From contig NZ_JAPFPY010000035.1 of assembly GCF_026240945.1 (NCBI RefSeq), positions 1 through 48,134 of the forward strand: DNA of 48,134 nucleotides, written 5' to 3'. Under the pieces are notes generated by a model. It was not told the origin of the DNA, made no database searches, and saw only the letters and a program-made list of their open reading frames with translations. The DNA comes from Mycolicibacterium sp. J2 (GTDB lineage: Bacteria > Actinomycetota > Actinomycetes > Mycobacteriales > Mycobacteriaceae). This document shows, in pieces, positions 34,833 through 44,024 of this stretch (positions are counted from its first letter, which is position 1; the number at the start of each line of letters is the position of its first letter). Made by a program: the position numbers and the translations under genes.

Positions 34833-36463
34833 AGCTCGGGCAGGTTGCCGGCGAGAGCGGCCTCGCGCAGCGCGAATCGCTGGACCTTGCCGGTCGGCGT
34901 CACCGGGAACTCGTCGGCGGTGAACCACCGGGCGGGTACCTTGTACGCGGGCATCAAGTCCCGCGCGTGAGCGATCAGGTTGGACAGCACGTCGTCGCGA
35001 CGTTCCGAGAGACGGCACACCACTGCGACCACCTCACCCAGGGCGGTGTCCGGAAGGCCAAGGGCGACCACATCGAGAACGGCCTCGTGACGCGCGATGA
35101 CCGACTCGACCTCGACCGGCGAGATGTTCTCGCCGCCACGGATGATCAGTTCTTTGAGTCTGCCGGTGACGCTGATGTAGCCACGGTCGTCCATGAAGCC
35201 CAGGTCGCCGGTCCGCACGAAACGATCGGTGTCCAAGGCCTTGGCTGTGGCCTGTGGGTCGTGCACGTACTCCACGAACTGCTGGTACCCGCGAGCACAG
35301 ATCTCGCCGATCTCACCGACAGCCACCGTGGCGCCCGACTCGGGGTCGATGATCTTGCAATCGACGCGCGGAAGTGGGCACCCCACGGTGGTGAGCCTGT
35401 CCGTCGCGGCATCCGTCGGCCGGGTGATCGTCAGCACCGGCGCCAGTTCGGTCTGTCCGTAGGCGTTGTACACCTGAGCACCGAATACCGCTGCGGCACC
35501 GGCGATCAGCTCTGCCGGGACGTCCGATGCGCCGCCCATGATGATCTGCAGGGCCGGCGGCGGCTCGGAACTGGCCGCCTGCGCGTCCAGGAGTGCCCGC
35601 AGCACCGCTGGCACGTAGAACATCACGGTGACCTTTTCGCGGCGCAGCGTGTCCAACGCCGCGTCCGGGGTGAAACGTTCACCGACGACGGTCGTGCCGC
35701 CGACCCACAACGGACCGAGGGTGCCTATGACGCAGCCCGCGGTGTGGAACAGCGGTAGCGGGTTGTACGAGACCACTGCATCGGGAACCGCGATGGCTTC
35801 CATGGTCAGCTTCGCAACGTTGACCAGAGCCCGGTGGGTCAGGAGTACCCCCTTGGGGCGTCCGGTCGTCCCGGAGGTGTACTGCAGCATCACCGGGTCG
35901 TCGGCACGGACGGCGGCGGCCCGCGTCGCACAATCGGCCGCCCGATCCAGCGACATCAGATCGGTCAGGCAGACCCGCCGCAGGTGGGGAATGCCTACGC
36001 ACACCCGCTCAGCGACCTCGGCCATGGCGTATTGCCGACTGGCGCGGGCGTGCAGTAACACCCGCGCCCGGCTGTGCCGCAACGCGTAGTCCAGATCGTC
36101 CTCGCGCAGAACGGGATTGAGAGCGACAAGCACCACCCCGGCCAGCGCGGCGGCGTACTGGACGACGGTCCACTCGATGACGTTGGGCGCCCAGAGCGCC
36201 ACATAGTCGCCAGGAGTGGTCACCGCCGCCAAGCGCGTCGCCACCTCCTCGGCCTCGGTGAGGAGCGTGGCGTAGGTGAGTCTGTCCACTTCCCCACTGT
36301 TGTGCCGCACGCCGACGAGTGCCTCCCGGCTCGGGTGCTCGTCCGCCCGGGTGGCCAGGAGGCGACCGACGGTGTAGTCCACCAACGGCACCGAGGTATC
36401 GGCCGGTAGGTACGCGCTGGTGCGGGCCGGCCCCGTTCCCGCAGGACGGCTGGCGGTGCTCAC
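34829..36463 (-). CDS. AMP-dependent acyl-CoA ligase
   Basis: A 544-residue adenylating enzyme: LQYTSGTTGRPKGVLLTH, YNAYGQTELAPVL, TGDLGFMDDRGYISVTGRLKELIIRGGENISPVEVE and the catalytic Lys in VTPTGKVQRFAL. It is distinct in sequence from the neighbouring ligase. It starts at a GTG seven bases after the stop of the SDR gene. The substrate is unknown; long stretches fit the CaiC/FadD group of ligases for fatty or aromatic acids. Confidence 0.9.
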   Translation of the reverse strand: MSTASRPAGTGPARTSAYLPADTSVPLVDYTVGRLLATRADEHPSREALVGVRHNSGEVDRLTYATLLTEAEEVATRLAAVTTPGDYVALWAPNVIEWTVVQYAAALAGVVLVALNPVLREDDLDYALRHSRARVLLHARASRQYAMAEVAERVCVGIPHLRRVCLTDLMSLDRAADCATRAAAVRADDPVMLQYTSGTTGRPKGVLLTHRALVNVAKLTMEAIAVPDAVVSYNPLPLFHTAGCVIGTLGPLWVGGTTVVGERFTPDAALDTLRREKVTVMFYVPAVLRALLDAQAASSEPPPALQIIMGGASDVPAELIAGAAAVFGAQVYNAYGQTELAPVLTITRPTDAATDRLTTVGCPLPRVDCKIIDPESGATVAVGEIGEICARGYQQFVEYVHDPQATAKALDTDRFVRTGDLGFMDDRGYISVTGRLKELIIRGGENISPVEVESVIARHEAVLDVVALGLPDTALGEVVAVVCRLSERRDDVLSNLIAHARDLMPAYKVPARWFTADEFPVTPTGKVQRFALREAALAGNLPEL

Positions 36464-36470
36464 GGTGTGC

Positions 36471-37331
36471 TCAGACCGGGTTGCTGCCGAGCTTGGCGCC
36501 GGTCATGTCGCTGATCTGCGGCCACTTGGCGGTGATATCGGCCAGGCTCGGCGGCGTCGAGAAGGTGACACCGTCGTTCTGGAACTGTGCCACGCGCTGC
36601 ACCAGACCGCCGCCGACGACGAAAACCGATCCGGTGTCGGCATTCTCGTCGGATACCAGGTGTCCTACGGCTGGGGCGACCAATTCCGGATCGAGTTTGT
36701 CCAGCAGTTCCTGCGGGGCGATGTCGGCGGTCATCCGGGTGGCCGCCAACGGGGCGATCGCATTGGCCGTGATGCCGTACTTGGCGCCCTCGATGGCCAG
36801 GGTGTTGATCAGACCGACCAAGCCCGCCTTGGCCGCCGAGTAGTTGGCCTGCCCGAAGTTTCCGTACAGACCGCTGGTGGATGTCGCCACGACGATCCGC
36901 CCGAACTTCTGGTCCCGGAAATGCGGCCAGGCAGCCCTGATCACGTTGTATCCACCGTACAGATGCACCTTCTGCACCGCGTCCCAGTTCTCGGCCGACA
37001 TCTTGTGGAACGCACCGTCGCGCAGGATGCCGGCATTGCTCACCACCGCGTGCACGGCACCGAACTCGGTCAGCGCGGTCTCGATGATCGCTGCGGCACC
37101 GGCCTCCTCGGCGACGGAGTCGTAGTTGGCGACGGCTCTGCCGCCGACGCTGCGAATCTCGTCGACGACAGCGTCTGCGGCCTGGGTGCCGGCACCGGAA
37201 CCATCGCGGGCACCGCCGAGATCGTTGACGACGACGAGCGCCCCGTTCGCCGCGAGGAATCGGGCGTACGAGCGGCCCAGGCCACCCCCGGCTCCCGTGA
37301 CGACGACTACTTTGTCCTGCACACCCGACAT
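36471..37331 (-). CDS. SDR family 3-hydroxyacyl-CoA dehydrogenase-like protein
   Basis: A 286-residue SDR with the start VVVTGAGGGLGRSYARFLAANGALVVVNDLGG, the signature of the dehydrogenase domain of peroxisomal multifunctional enzyme type 2 (HSD17B4). SNAGILRDGAFHKMSAENWDAVQKVHLYG and YSAAKAGL complete the active site. It would oxidise a (3R)-hydroxyacyl-CoA, matching the MaoC hydratase elsewhere in the locus. ATG 37331 follows AAGGAG; longer starts have none. First gene of a three-gene unit with the two ligases. Confidence 0.9.
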   Translation of the reverse strand: MSGVQDKVVVVTGAGGGLGRSYARFLAANGALVVVNDLGGARDGSGAGTQAADAVVDEIRSVGGRAVANYDSVAEEAGAAAIIETALTEFGAVHAVVSNAGILRDGAFHKMSAENWDAVQKVHLYGGYNVIRAAWPHFRDQKFGRIVVATSTSGLYGNFGQANYSAAKAGLVGLINTLAIEGAKYGITANAIAPLAATRMTADIAPQELLDKLDPELVAPAVGHLVSDENADTGSVFVVGGGLVQRVAQFQNDGVTFSTPPSLADITAKWPQISDMTGAKLGSNPV

Positions 37332-37362
37332 CCGAACTCCTTCGTTCACGAACCGTTAGTTG

Positions 37363-37384
37363 AATCTATATTCGAAAAAATTAG
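37363..37384 (+). promoter_or_regulatory. Candidate AT-rich operator before SDR/ligase operon
   Basis: About 11 of 22 positions match the reference copy, but about 15 of 22 match the copy at 24946, including TATTCGA-like bases. It lies 31 bases upstream of the SDR start. Confidence 0.4.
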
Positions 37385-37423
37385 GCCGCCAAGACGACGG
37401 TCGATCTGCTGAGGCACCACGCG

Positions 37424-38623
37424 TCAGGGCCGGCCCGGCTCCCGCGAGACGATCGACACGAAGGACACGCATCCGCCGGGTCGGCCGCCGAGGTTGTGGG
37501 TGAGGGCGGTGTGCGGGTCGGCCAGCTGACGTTCGCCCGCCGCGCCGCGAAACTGCAGCCAGGCCTCGTACAGCATCCGCAAACCGCTGGCCCCGACCGG
37601 ATGACCGAACGACTTCAGGCCGCCGTCCGGGTTGACGGGTAGTCGCCCGTCGGCATCGAAGGCACCCCCGAGGACATCCTTCCAGGCATGGCCGGTGTCG
37701 GAGAATCCCAAATCCTCCATCAGCACGATCTCGGTCGGGGTGAAGCAGTCGTGCACCTCTGCCATGGAGAGCTGTTCTGCCGGCCGGTCGATACCGGCCT
37801 GGGCGTAGGCATCCTTGGCCGCCCGGACCACCTCAGGAAAGGTGGTGTAGTCGAAGTCCGAGTCCATCGAACCTCGCGCCGACCCGGAGACCAACGACAA
37901 CCCCTGGACGTACATCGGGGTGTCGGTGAACTCGTGGGCGCGTTCGGCGGACACGATCAGGGCGCACGCCGCGCCATCGGAGACTCCGGAACAATCGAAG
38001 ACACCTAGCCGTCCGGCCACCTTCGGCGCCTTTTCGATCGTGTCGCGGGCGACCGGAGAACGGAACTGTGCCTTGGGATTACGCGTGCCGTTGGCATGAT
38101 TCTTCCATGCTACGTGTGTCATCGCGGCCCGCATCTCGTCGGGATGCACACCGTAGCGGGCGCAGTATGCAGGATCCAAAAGGGAGAACGCCGCCGGCGC
38201 CGTCATCGAGATCTCCGGGGCGGTCCCATCCCCCGGCGGGTCCTGGCGCAACAGTCCGGAATAGCCGGAGTCTTTGAGCTTCTCGACACCGACGGCCATG
38301 ACGATGTCGTAAGCACCCGCTGCCACCGCATAGCAGGCGTTACGGAAGGCCTCCGAACCGGTGGCACAGAAATTCTCCACCCGGGTGACCGGCTTGTCGT
38401 CGGTGGCGATCGCCCGGCTGAGGGTCAATCCCCCGAGCCCCGAGCTCAGCGTCCCGAGCCAGTAGGCGTCCACGTCATCGCGATCCACCGCCGGTACCGA
38501 TTCCAGGCACTCCTGATAGGCCTCCAGGATGAGGTCGTCGGTGCCGGCGTCCCACCGCTCACCGAAGGCACTGCACCCCATGCCGACGACGGCGACCTTG
38601 CCGGCAATTCCGTTACTCGGCAT
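37424..38623 (-). CDS. Thiolase-superfamily lipid-transfer protein (Ltp/SCP-x-like)
   Basis: The 399-residue protein resembles the SCP-x thiolase group. Cys in ENFCATGSEAFRNA is the expected nucleophile, HDCFTPTEIVLMEDLGF is the conserved SCP-x His/Cys region, and FGHPVGASGLRM and GGRPGGCVSFVSIV close the active site. The family includes thiolases and the Ltp2 retro-aldolase, which works with DUF35 proteins. Its ATG overlaps by 11 bases the stop of a gene whose product ends in a DUF35 domain, so a complex is likely (inference). Last gene of the ten-gene operon. Confidence 0.86.
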   Translation of the reverse strand: MPSNGIAGKVAVVGMGCSAFGERWDAGTDDLILEAYQECLESVPAVDRDDVDAYWLGTLSSGLGGLTLSRAIATDDKPVTRVENFCATGSEAFRNACYAVAAGAYDIVMAVGVEKLKDSGYSGLLRQDPPGDGTAPEISMTAPAAFSLLDPAYCARYGVHPDEMRAAMTHVAWKNHANGTRNPKAQFRSPVARDTIEKAPKVAGRLGVFDCSGVSDGAACALIVSAERAHEFTDTPMYVQGLSLVSGSARGSMDSDFDYTTFPEVVRAAKDAYAQAGIDRPAEQLSMAEVHDCFTPTEIVLMEDLGFSDTGHAWKDVLGGAFDADGRLPVNPDGGLKSFGHPVGASGLRMLYEAWLQFRGAAGERQLADPHTALTHNLGGRPGGCVSFVSIVSREPGRP

Positions 38624-39968
38624 TGTCCTGCACCGCCTTCCAGAAATAGTCGTGCACGCCACCGGCGGTGAACAGCCGCCGGAAGGTGAATCTCACCCGA
38701 GCGCCGACGGCGAGTTGCTCGGGCCGGGCGTCGGCCACCTCGAGGGTGCATCGACCGCCGCCGTCGATGTCGATGACGGCCTGCACCATGGGCGGCGACG
38801 GCGAGAACGCCAGATGGTCCACCGTGTAGGTGACCACCGTTCCGGCAAGGCGTCCCATGGGCACCTCGATCATGTCGTCGGTCGTCCCACAGGACCGACA
38901 CACCCGCACCGGTGGCAGGTGGGTGAAACCACATCGTACACAACGCGTTCCGGCGAAGCCGAATTTCCAGCGTTGCGCGCGCGCCGCCGGCGGGGCCGCG
39001 GCACGCTCGGGTTCGGGCCGGCGTGGGGACTCCCGCTCCACGAGCCCCCGCCATGCCAGGTAGGTCAGGTACGGCACCGGCTGTCCCTGCCGGCGTTGGG
39101 TGCTCAGCGGGACCTTCTGCCGGTGTGTGGTGATGGCATCGGTGACGCGGAACACCAGGGCGTCGCACCCGTCGACTGCGGACACCAGCAGGATCGTGTC
39201 ACCCGGGTCGGCGATGTCGAGTGCACCGGTCAGGGCGATCAGCGGGTCGGCCGCCCCACTGTGCCCGATCGGCGAGGTGCTGACCGATTTCTGCCCCTTG
39301 AGCAAGGTTGCCGCCCGCTTGATCACCGCCGTATTGGGGCAGGCCAGCACCGCGTGGTCGGCGTCGGCCACCCCGGCCGCATCCAGGGCAGCCCGGGAGC
39401 AGGAACGGATCAGGTCGGTGTACTGCTCGGCGCCGAAGCGCTCCTCCCACTGCCAACCGGTGCCGGCCGTGGGATCTCGCCAGCGGTCGAGGAACTCGGC
39501 GGTCAGGGACCGCACCGCCAGCAGCTCGGCAATCGGCTCGCCGGCGCCGAACCACAACGCGGCCGCCCCGTCACCGCCCGCCTTCTCGTCGGACGATCCC
39601 GGCCTGCCCACCCGTACGTCGGCGGCTGCCACCAATCCCCCGCCGGACGCCGCGGCGACCACACCCGCGATGGCACTACGAGCGGTGCCGGCAAGGTCGG
39701 CGGCCAGCACCCCGGCAGGCAGGCCGAGCGCGGCGTGCACGGCACTGGCGTTGGTCTTGTCCGCGTACGCGGGTGTGGTGGTGGCAAGGTACAGCGCTTC
39801 GGGCCGGCTCCCCGGCCCGACCACCATGCCGGCAGCCTTGACGGCCATGGTGGTCGAGTCCTCGTCGTAGGAGGCGACCACCCGGTCGCCTCCGCGCAGC
39901 CCGATATCAGCGGCACCCAGCCGATACCGGGGTAAATAGCCGGCGTAACCGATCAGCCCGTAACTCAC
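38613..39968 (-). CDS. HMG-CoA synthase/KAS III-like domain fused to DUF35 (Zn-ribbon/OB-fold)
   Basis: The 451-residue protein has an N-terminal thiolase-like domain (SYGLIGYAGYLPRYRL, TTTPAYADKTNASAVHAALGLP and ADLAGTARSAIAGVVAA) and a C-terminal DUF35 domain with zinc ribbon CVRCG and CRSCG about 320-400 and an OB-fold after it. The HMG-CoA synthase catalytic Cys position appears to be Ala in AGTARS, so condensation is doubtful. With the neighbouring lipid-transfer thiolase it parallels Ltp2-ChsH2-type retro-aldolases. Start GTG 39968 overlaps the upstream stop (GTGA). Confidence 0.78.
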   Translation of the reverse strand: MSYGLIGYAGYLPRYRLGAADIGLRGGDRVVASYDEDSTTMAVKAAGMVVGPGSRPEALYLATTTPAYADKTNASAVHAALGLPAGVLAADLAGTARSAIAGVVAAASGGGLVAAADVRVGRPGSSDEKAGGDGAAALWFGAGEPIAELLAVRSLTAEFLDRWRDPTAGTGWQWEERFGAEQYTDLIRSCSRAALDAAGVADADHAVLACPNTAVIKRAATLLKGQKSVSTSPIGHSGAADPLIALTGALDIADPGDTILLVSAVDGCDALVFRVTDAITTHRQKVPLSTQRRQGQPVPYLTYLAWRGLVERESPRRPEPERAAAPPAARAQRWKFGFAGTRCVRCGFTHLPPVRVCRSCGTTDDMIEVPMGRLAGTVVTYTVDHLAFSPSPPMVQAVIDIDGGGRCTLEVADARPEQLAVGARVRFTFRRLFTAGGVHDYFWKAVQDNAE

Positions 39969-41173
39969 GATGCGCTCCTGAAGACGGCGGCGATACCCTG
40001 ACCACCGCCGATGCACATGGTTTCCAGCGCCAATCCGCCGCCGCGGCGCCGCAATTCGTGCAGCATCGTGGCCATGATGCGCACCCCGGTCGCTCCGATC
40101 GGGTGACCGAGCGAGATGCCGGAGCCGTTGACGTTGAGCCGGTCCTCGACATCGGCGAGCGTCACACCCCATCCGGCCAGCACCGCGAGGACCTGCACCG
40201 CGAACGCCTCGTTGATCTCGATGAGGGCAAGGTCATCGAACGTCAGACCGGTCCGGCTGAATAGCTTTTCGACCGCCCCCACCGGGCCGATACCCATCCG
40301 GGAGGGATCGCAGCCGACGGCTGCCCATCCTTCGAGGAAACCGATGGGCTCCAAACCGAGGGCGTCGAGTCGGTCCTCTGCAACGACCAGACAGGCGGCT
40401 GCGGCGTCGTTCTGCTGCGCAGCGTTGCCCGCGGTCACGGTCCCGCCGGGCATGACCGTACGCAGACCGGTCAGGGTTTCGATGGAGGTATCGGCCCGGA
40501 CCCCCTCGTCTCGGGTCACCAGCACGGGGTCTTTCTTGCGTTGCGGGACTTCCACGGCGACGATCTCGTCGTCGAACAGGTCGCCGGCCTGTGCTGCCGC
40601 CGCCCTGCGGTGGCTGCGGACGGCGAAGGCGTCAGCGGCCGCTCGATCGATACCGTAATCGGAGGCGAGGTTTTCCGCGGTTTCGATCATTCCGCTGATC
40701 GTGCCGAACCGCCATTCCGGTTGGGACCGTTCCCGTCCGCGGTCGAGCCGGTCGTAGAGCATCTGATTGCCCGACCGTGAACCCCATCGCGCTGTGGTTG
40801 TGTAGTGCTCGATATTGCTCATCGATTCGACGCCCCCGGCCAGGACCACGTCGGCGGCACCGGTCTGCACCGTCATCGCCGCGGTGATCACCGCCTGAAG
40901 TCCGCCGCCGCAGCGGCGGTCGATCTGTAAACCCGACACATTGATCGGTAACCCGGCGTGCAGGGCGGCCCAGCGGCCGATGCACGGTGCCTCGGAGTTC
41001 GCGTACGACTGCGCCATCACCACGTCTTCGATGGCTTCGGGATCGATCTGGCTGCGCGCCACCACCGCCTTGAGAACGTGGGCGGCCAGGTCTTCGGCAC
41101 GCAACGGTCGCATACTGCCGCCGAAGGTGCCGACCGGGGTCCGCAGCGGCGCGACGATGGCCGCCCGCCTCAT
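39965..41173 (-). CDS. Thiolase (acetyl-CoA acetyltransferase-like)
   Basis: A 402-residue thiolase with nucleophile Cys88 in IDRRCGGGLQAVITAAM, NEAFAVQVLA, GHPIGATGVRI and the C-terminal MCIGGGQG with the second Cys. It would carry out a thiolytic cleavage late in the pathway. Its ATG overlaps the stop of the 84-residue gene (ATGA). The window also has another thiolase at 13952 and one lipid-transfer type, so three cleavage steps or alternate substrates seem likely. Confidence 0.92.
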   Translation of the reverse strand: MRRAAIVAPLRTPVGTFGGSMRPLRAEDLAAHVLKAVVARSQIDPEAIEDVVMAQSYANSEAPCIGRWAALHAGLPINVSGLQIDRRCGGGLQAVITAAMTVQTGAADVVLAGGVESMSNIEHYTTTARWGSRSGNQMLYDRLDRGRERSQPEWRFGTISGMIETAENLASDYGIDRAAADAFAVRSHRRAAAAQAGDLFDDEIVAVEVPQRKKDPVLVTRDEGVRADTSIETLTGLRTVMPGGTVTAGNAAQQNDAAAACLVVAEDRLDALGLEPIGFLEGWAAVGCDPSRMGIGPVGAVEKLFSRTGLTFDDLALIEINEAFAVQVLAVLAGWGVTLADVEDRLNVNGSGISLGHPIGATGVRIMATMLHELRRRGGGLALETMCIGGGQGIAAVFRSAS

Positions 41174-41424
41174 TCGTCGCCTCGCCAGCGATCGGCCGAC
41201 GGGTCGAGCAGGCTGTTGAGCCGCTCGTCGGGAAGCCAGATGACGGTCTCCAATTCCAGTGCGTCCAAGAACCGCACCCGCCCGGTGCGCAGATCCTCCA
41301 GTTTGAGCCGCGGTGAGTTCGCCTGCTCGTCGATGCTGACCGCGACCTCAGCGAACTCACTGCCGACGACCGCGCCGACGCCGGGAATGGTCGCCCGGGC
41401 CGATCCGTCGAAATGGATACCCAT
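41170..41424 (-). CDS. 84-residue protein of unknown function
   Basis: A small acidic protein without signal peptide or membrane segment, starting MGIHFDGSARATIPGVG. It has SEFAEVAVSIDEQANSPRLKLEDLRTGRVRFLDALELETVIWLPDERLNSLL, likely a small beta-rich fold. It is not recognised. An AAAGG ribosome site precedes ATG 41424, it begins 10 bases after the dioxygenase beta stop, and its stop overlaps the thiolase start. Its placement argues for a role with the dioxygenase or thiolase. Confidence 0.72.
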   Translation of the reverse strand: MGIHFDGSARATIPGVGAVVGSEFAEVAVSIDEQANSPRLKLEDLRTGRVRFLDALELETVIWLPDERLNSLLDPSADRWRGDE

Positions 41425-41434
41425 GCTTGACCTT

Positions 41435-41968
41435 TCAGATGAGGAAACTGAGCGTGGGAATCGGCTTGTCGGCGTCGACCAACTGCACCTTCTTGTACGC
41501 CAGACGCAGGTCATCCTCGACTCGTCGCAACCGGTAGGTGACACGGCCGCCCCACAGATGGTTGCCCCGCGGCCGGGCCTCGATGACCAGGAAGTTGGCT
41601 TCGACCTCCAGATCCACCGTGCCCCCGGGGTTGAGGCGGCCGCCGACGTATTCGATGTTGGAGATCAGCCGGCGCAGATGCGAGGGCGGCGCCTGGGCAT
41701 AGCGCCGGCCGGTGCGCACCTGCTTCAGCCTGGTCGAGATGCGGCTGCGGTTGTCGTAGATGATCGACATCTGCCGGGTGGGGTCGCAGTCACCGGATGC
41801 GGCAGGAACCCAGTACAGTGCGTCGTCGGTCCACAACGCTTCCCATGCGTCGTAATCGTTTTCGTCGGCGTAGCGCGCCTCGCGATAGAGGAACTGCTCG
41901 ACGACGGACCGGTCGAATCCCGCCGGCACCGGTACCTGAGCGCCCGTGGTCTGCAATGACGTCGTCAC
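41435..41968 (-). CDS. Aromatic-ring-hydroxylating dioxygenase, beta subunit
   Basis: A 177-residue NTF2-fold subunit. VEQFLYREARYADENDYDAWEALWTDDALYWVP is the typical beginning of ring-hydroxylating dioxygenase beta chains, with IIYDNRSRISTRLKQVRTGRRYAQAPPSHLRRLISNI as the conserved central part. It pairs with the alpha subunit encoded immediately before it. GTG 41968 lies five bases after the alpha stop. Beta subunits shape and stabilise the hexamer. Confidence 0.9.
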   Translation of the reverse strand: MTTSLQTTGAQVPVPAGFDRSVVEQFLYREARYADENDYDAWEALWTDDALYWVPAASGDCDPTRQMSIIYDNRSRISTRLKQVRTGRRYAQAPPSHLRRLISNIEYVGGRLNPGGTVDLEVEANFLVIEARPRGNHLWGGRVTYRLRRVEDDLRLAYKKVQLVDADKPIPTLSFLI

Positions 41969-41973
41969 GATGG

Positions 41974-43242
41974 TCAGTCCTCTTCCATCAACAGCTTGTA
42001 ATGCGACCAGAAGCCACGCATGCCGGTTTCGTCGGTGTTGGTGCCAATCGTGAATCCGTTGTCGTCCACCCGTTCCCGGTTCATCCCGCGCCGGATGTCG
42101 AGCCACTCCGGCGTCAGGGCAGAGATCCCCTGCTGATTGCGCTCGTACATCTCGGTGTCGTCGGCCAGCAGCATGCCCGCCGGCCCCACCGAGCCGATGC
42201 ACTGGGACACCATCCGGCGGTTCAGTTCCGGGGCGCCGGCCAGTTGGACGGCCGTCGCGTACTGCACGCATTCGTCGACGGACACCGGCTGGATGTTGAA
42301 CACCTGGATCTCGGCGATGAACAGGTTCGGGAAGATCATCACGTGGGGGGCGCCCTCGATCAGGATGCGTTCCGCGTCCGCGCCGTGCTTGGCACGGATG
42401 GCAGCCACATAATCCGGTACCCGGGCTTCGGTGGTGCCGAACCAGCGCATGGGCTCGGCGAACTTGCGGAACTCCGGGCGCAAATCGTTCTCACTGTGCC
42501 CGCCGCCGAGGTCCCGGGTGACCGCGATGGAGGAGTCACTGTAGAGCGGACCGATCGTGCTGCCGGTCACGCCGAAGATGGATCCGTGCACGAACTGCGG
42601 GTGGTATCCGTCGGTCTCGTTCTCGGCCAGCAACTTCCAGTTGGCGCGGGCCTTATGCTGCAGCCAGCCAGCCGTCAACTCCACGCGCCCTTCCGGTGAC
42701 AGCCGGACCAGGCGATCGATCTCACCTGCGGCAGCGCCGAGATGCTCCACCAGCGGTGGGCCGTCGGGGGCGAAGCTTCCGAAGACGAAGCCGCCGTAAG
42801 AGTCGACGCGGGGAACCCGCCCCATCGCCAGGTCGAGTTTGCGGCCACCGTAACCCTTGAAGAACGGGAAACCGATGAGCTCGCCATCGTTTCGGAAGGT
42901 CCACCCGTGGTACGGACAGCGGAACGTGCTGGAGTTGCCTTTCGCGTCGTCGCAGACCTGGTTGCCGCGGTGGGCGCAGCGATTGAGCAGCAGGTGGATC
43001 TCGCCGTCACGATCGCGCGTCATGATGACGTCCTGCGGACCGAGCTTCTTGCGGACATAGTCGTTGGGGTGGGCCACCTCACTCTCGTGACCGACGAAAA
43101 CCCAGGTTCGGTACCAGATCTTGGCCAGTTCTTCGGCATAGATCGCGGGATCGGTATAGAGGGTGCCGTGCACCTTGTCCGGGCGGATCAGACGTTCGTA
43201 CCTGCCGTCGGTGCCGGTCGACGGATCGATCACGTGTGTCAT
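41974..43242 (-). CDS. Aromatic-ring-hydroxylating dioxygenase, alpha subunit (Rieske)
   Basis: The 422-residue alpha subunit has Rieske ligands Cys89, His91, Cys109 and His112 in NRCAHRGNQVC and FRCPYHGW. The mononuclear iron motif ENETDGYHPQFVH gives Asp211, His214 and His219. The pattern is that of biphenyl/benzoate-type alpha subunits. The reaction would be cis-dihydroxylation or monooxygenation. No dedicated ferredoxin or reductase is in this operon. AAGGAG precedes ATG 43242, which overlaps the crotonase stop. Confidence 0.92.
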   Translation of the reverse strand: MTHVIDPSTGTDGRYERLIRPDKVHGTLYTDPAIYAEELAKIWYRTWVFVGHESEVAHPNDYVRKKLGPQDVIMTRDRDGEIHLLLNRCAHRGNQVCDDAKGNSSTFRCPYHGWTFRNDGELIGFPFFKGYGGRKLDLAMGRVPRVDSYGGFVFGSFAPDGPPLVEHLGAAAGEIDRLVRLSPEGRVELTAGWLQHKARANWKLLAENETDGYHPQFVHGSIFGVTGSTIGPLYSDSSIAVTRDLGGGHSENDLRPEFRKFAEPMRWFGTTEARVPDYVAAIRAKHGADAERILIEGAPHVMIFPNLFIAEIQVFNIQPVSVDECVQYATAVQLAGAPELNRRMVSQCIGSVGPAGMLLADDTEMYERNQQGISALTPEWLDIRRGMNRERVDDNGFTIGTNTDETGMRGFWSHYKLLMEED

Positions 43243-44024
43243 GGTGAAACTCCTTGTCGTGGACCGAAGGTCGGACGCCGCTTCTCCCGGAAGGCAGCGA
43301 TGCCCTCGGCGAAGTCGGCGCTGCCGAACAACCGCGCCTGGTGCGCCGCCTCATGGTCGAGCACGTCGACCGGCGCCAGCGTCGGACTGATGGCCAGCAG
43401 GCTCTTGATCACCCCGTAGGCGGCGGCAGGCCCGGCCGCGAGCCGCCGCGCGTCTGCCCGGGCGGCGGTGAACGCATCGCCGGGTTCGGTGACAGCGTCG
43501 ACCAGCCCCCAGCCCTGGGCTGCATCGGCGGTGAAAGGTTCTGGGAGAAGCAGCATCTGGCGTGCCCGAGCCGGACCGACGCGGCGCGGCAGCGAGGCGA
43601 ACACCCCCATGTCGCCGGCGAGACCAACATTGGTGAAGGTGGTGGCGAATCGGGAATCGCGGGCGGCGACCACCCGGTCACACGCGGCGGCCAGTGCCGC
43701 ACCGGCCCCGAACGCGGCGCCCTCGACGGCTGCGATCACCGGTTTGGGGGTCGCCCAGATGGCGCGGATGACGCGTTGGGCCAACTGCGCGCGGTCCATC
43801 GCCTCGGACTCGGACATGACACGCATGGTGGAGATGTCGCCGCCAGAACAGAAGGTTCCGCCGGCACCGGTGAGGACGATCGCCCGCACGCGGGCATCGG
43901 CATCGGCCGCTTCCAGGGCGGCGGCCAATTCGAGGCGGAGCGGGATGTCGATCGCGTTGCGCACCTCCGGCCGGTTGAGCGTGACGGTCCGGACCGGCCC
44001 GTCGTCCTCGACGCGGACGTTCAT
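43239..44024 (-). CDS. Enoyl-CoA hydratase/isomerase family protein
   Basis: A 261-residue crotonase. GTFCSGGDIS forms the first oxyanion hole, AVEGAAFGAGAALAAACDRVVAA the second, and GLAGDMGVFASLPRRVG carries Asp in place of the second Glu, which hints at an isomerase-like or thioesterase-like activity. First of three consecutive crotonases on the strand in reverse order, and adjacent to the dioxygenase genes. Its ATG overlaps the previous stop by ATGA. Confidence 0.88.
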   Translation of the reverse strand: MNVRVEDDGPVRTVTLNRPEVRNAIDIPLRLELAAALEAADADARVRAIVLTGAGGTFCSGGDISTMRVMSESEAMDRAQLAQRVIRAIWATPKPVIAAVEGAAFGAGAALAAACDRVVAARDSRFATTFTNVGLAGDMGVFASLPRRVGPARARQMLLLPEPFTADAAQGWGLVDAVTEPGDAFTAARADARRLAAGPAAAYGVIKSLLAISPTLAPVDVLDHEAAHQARLFGSADFAEGIAAFREKRRPTFGPRQGVSP

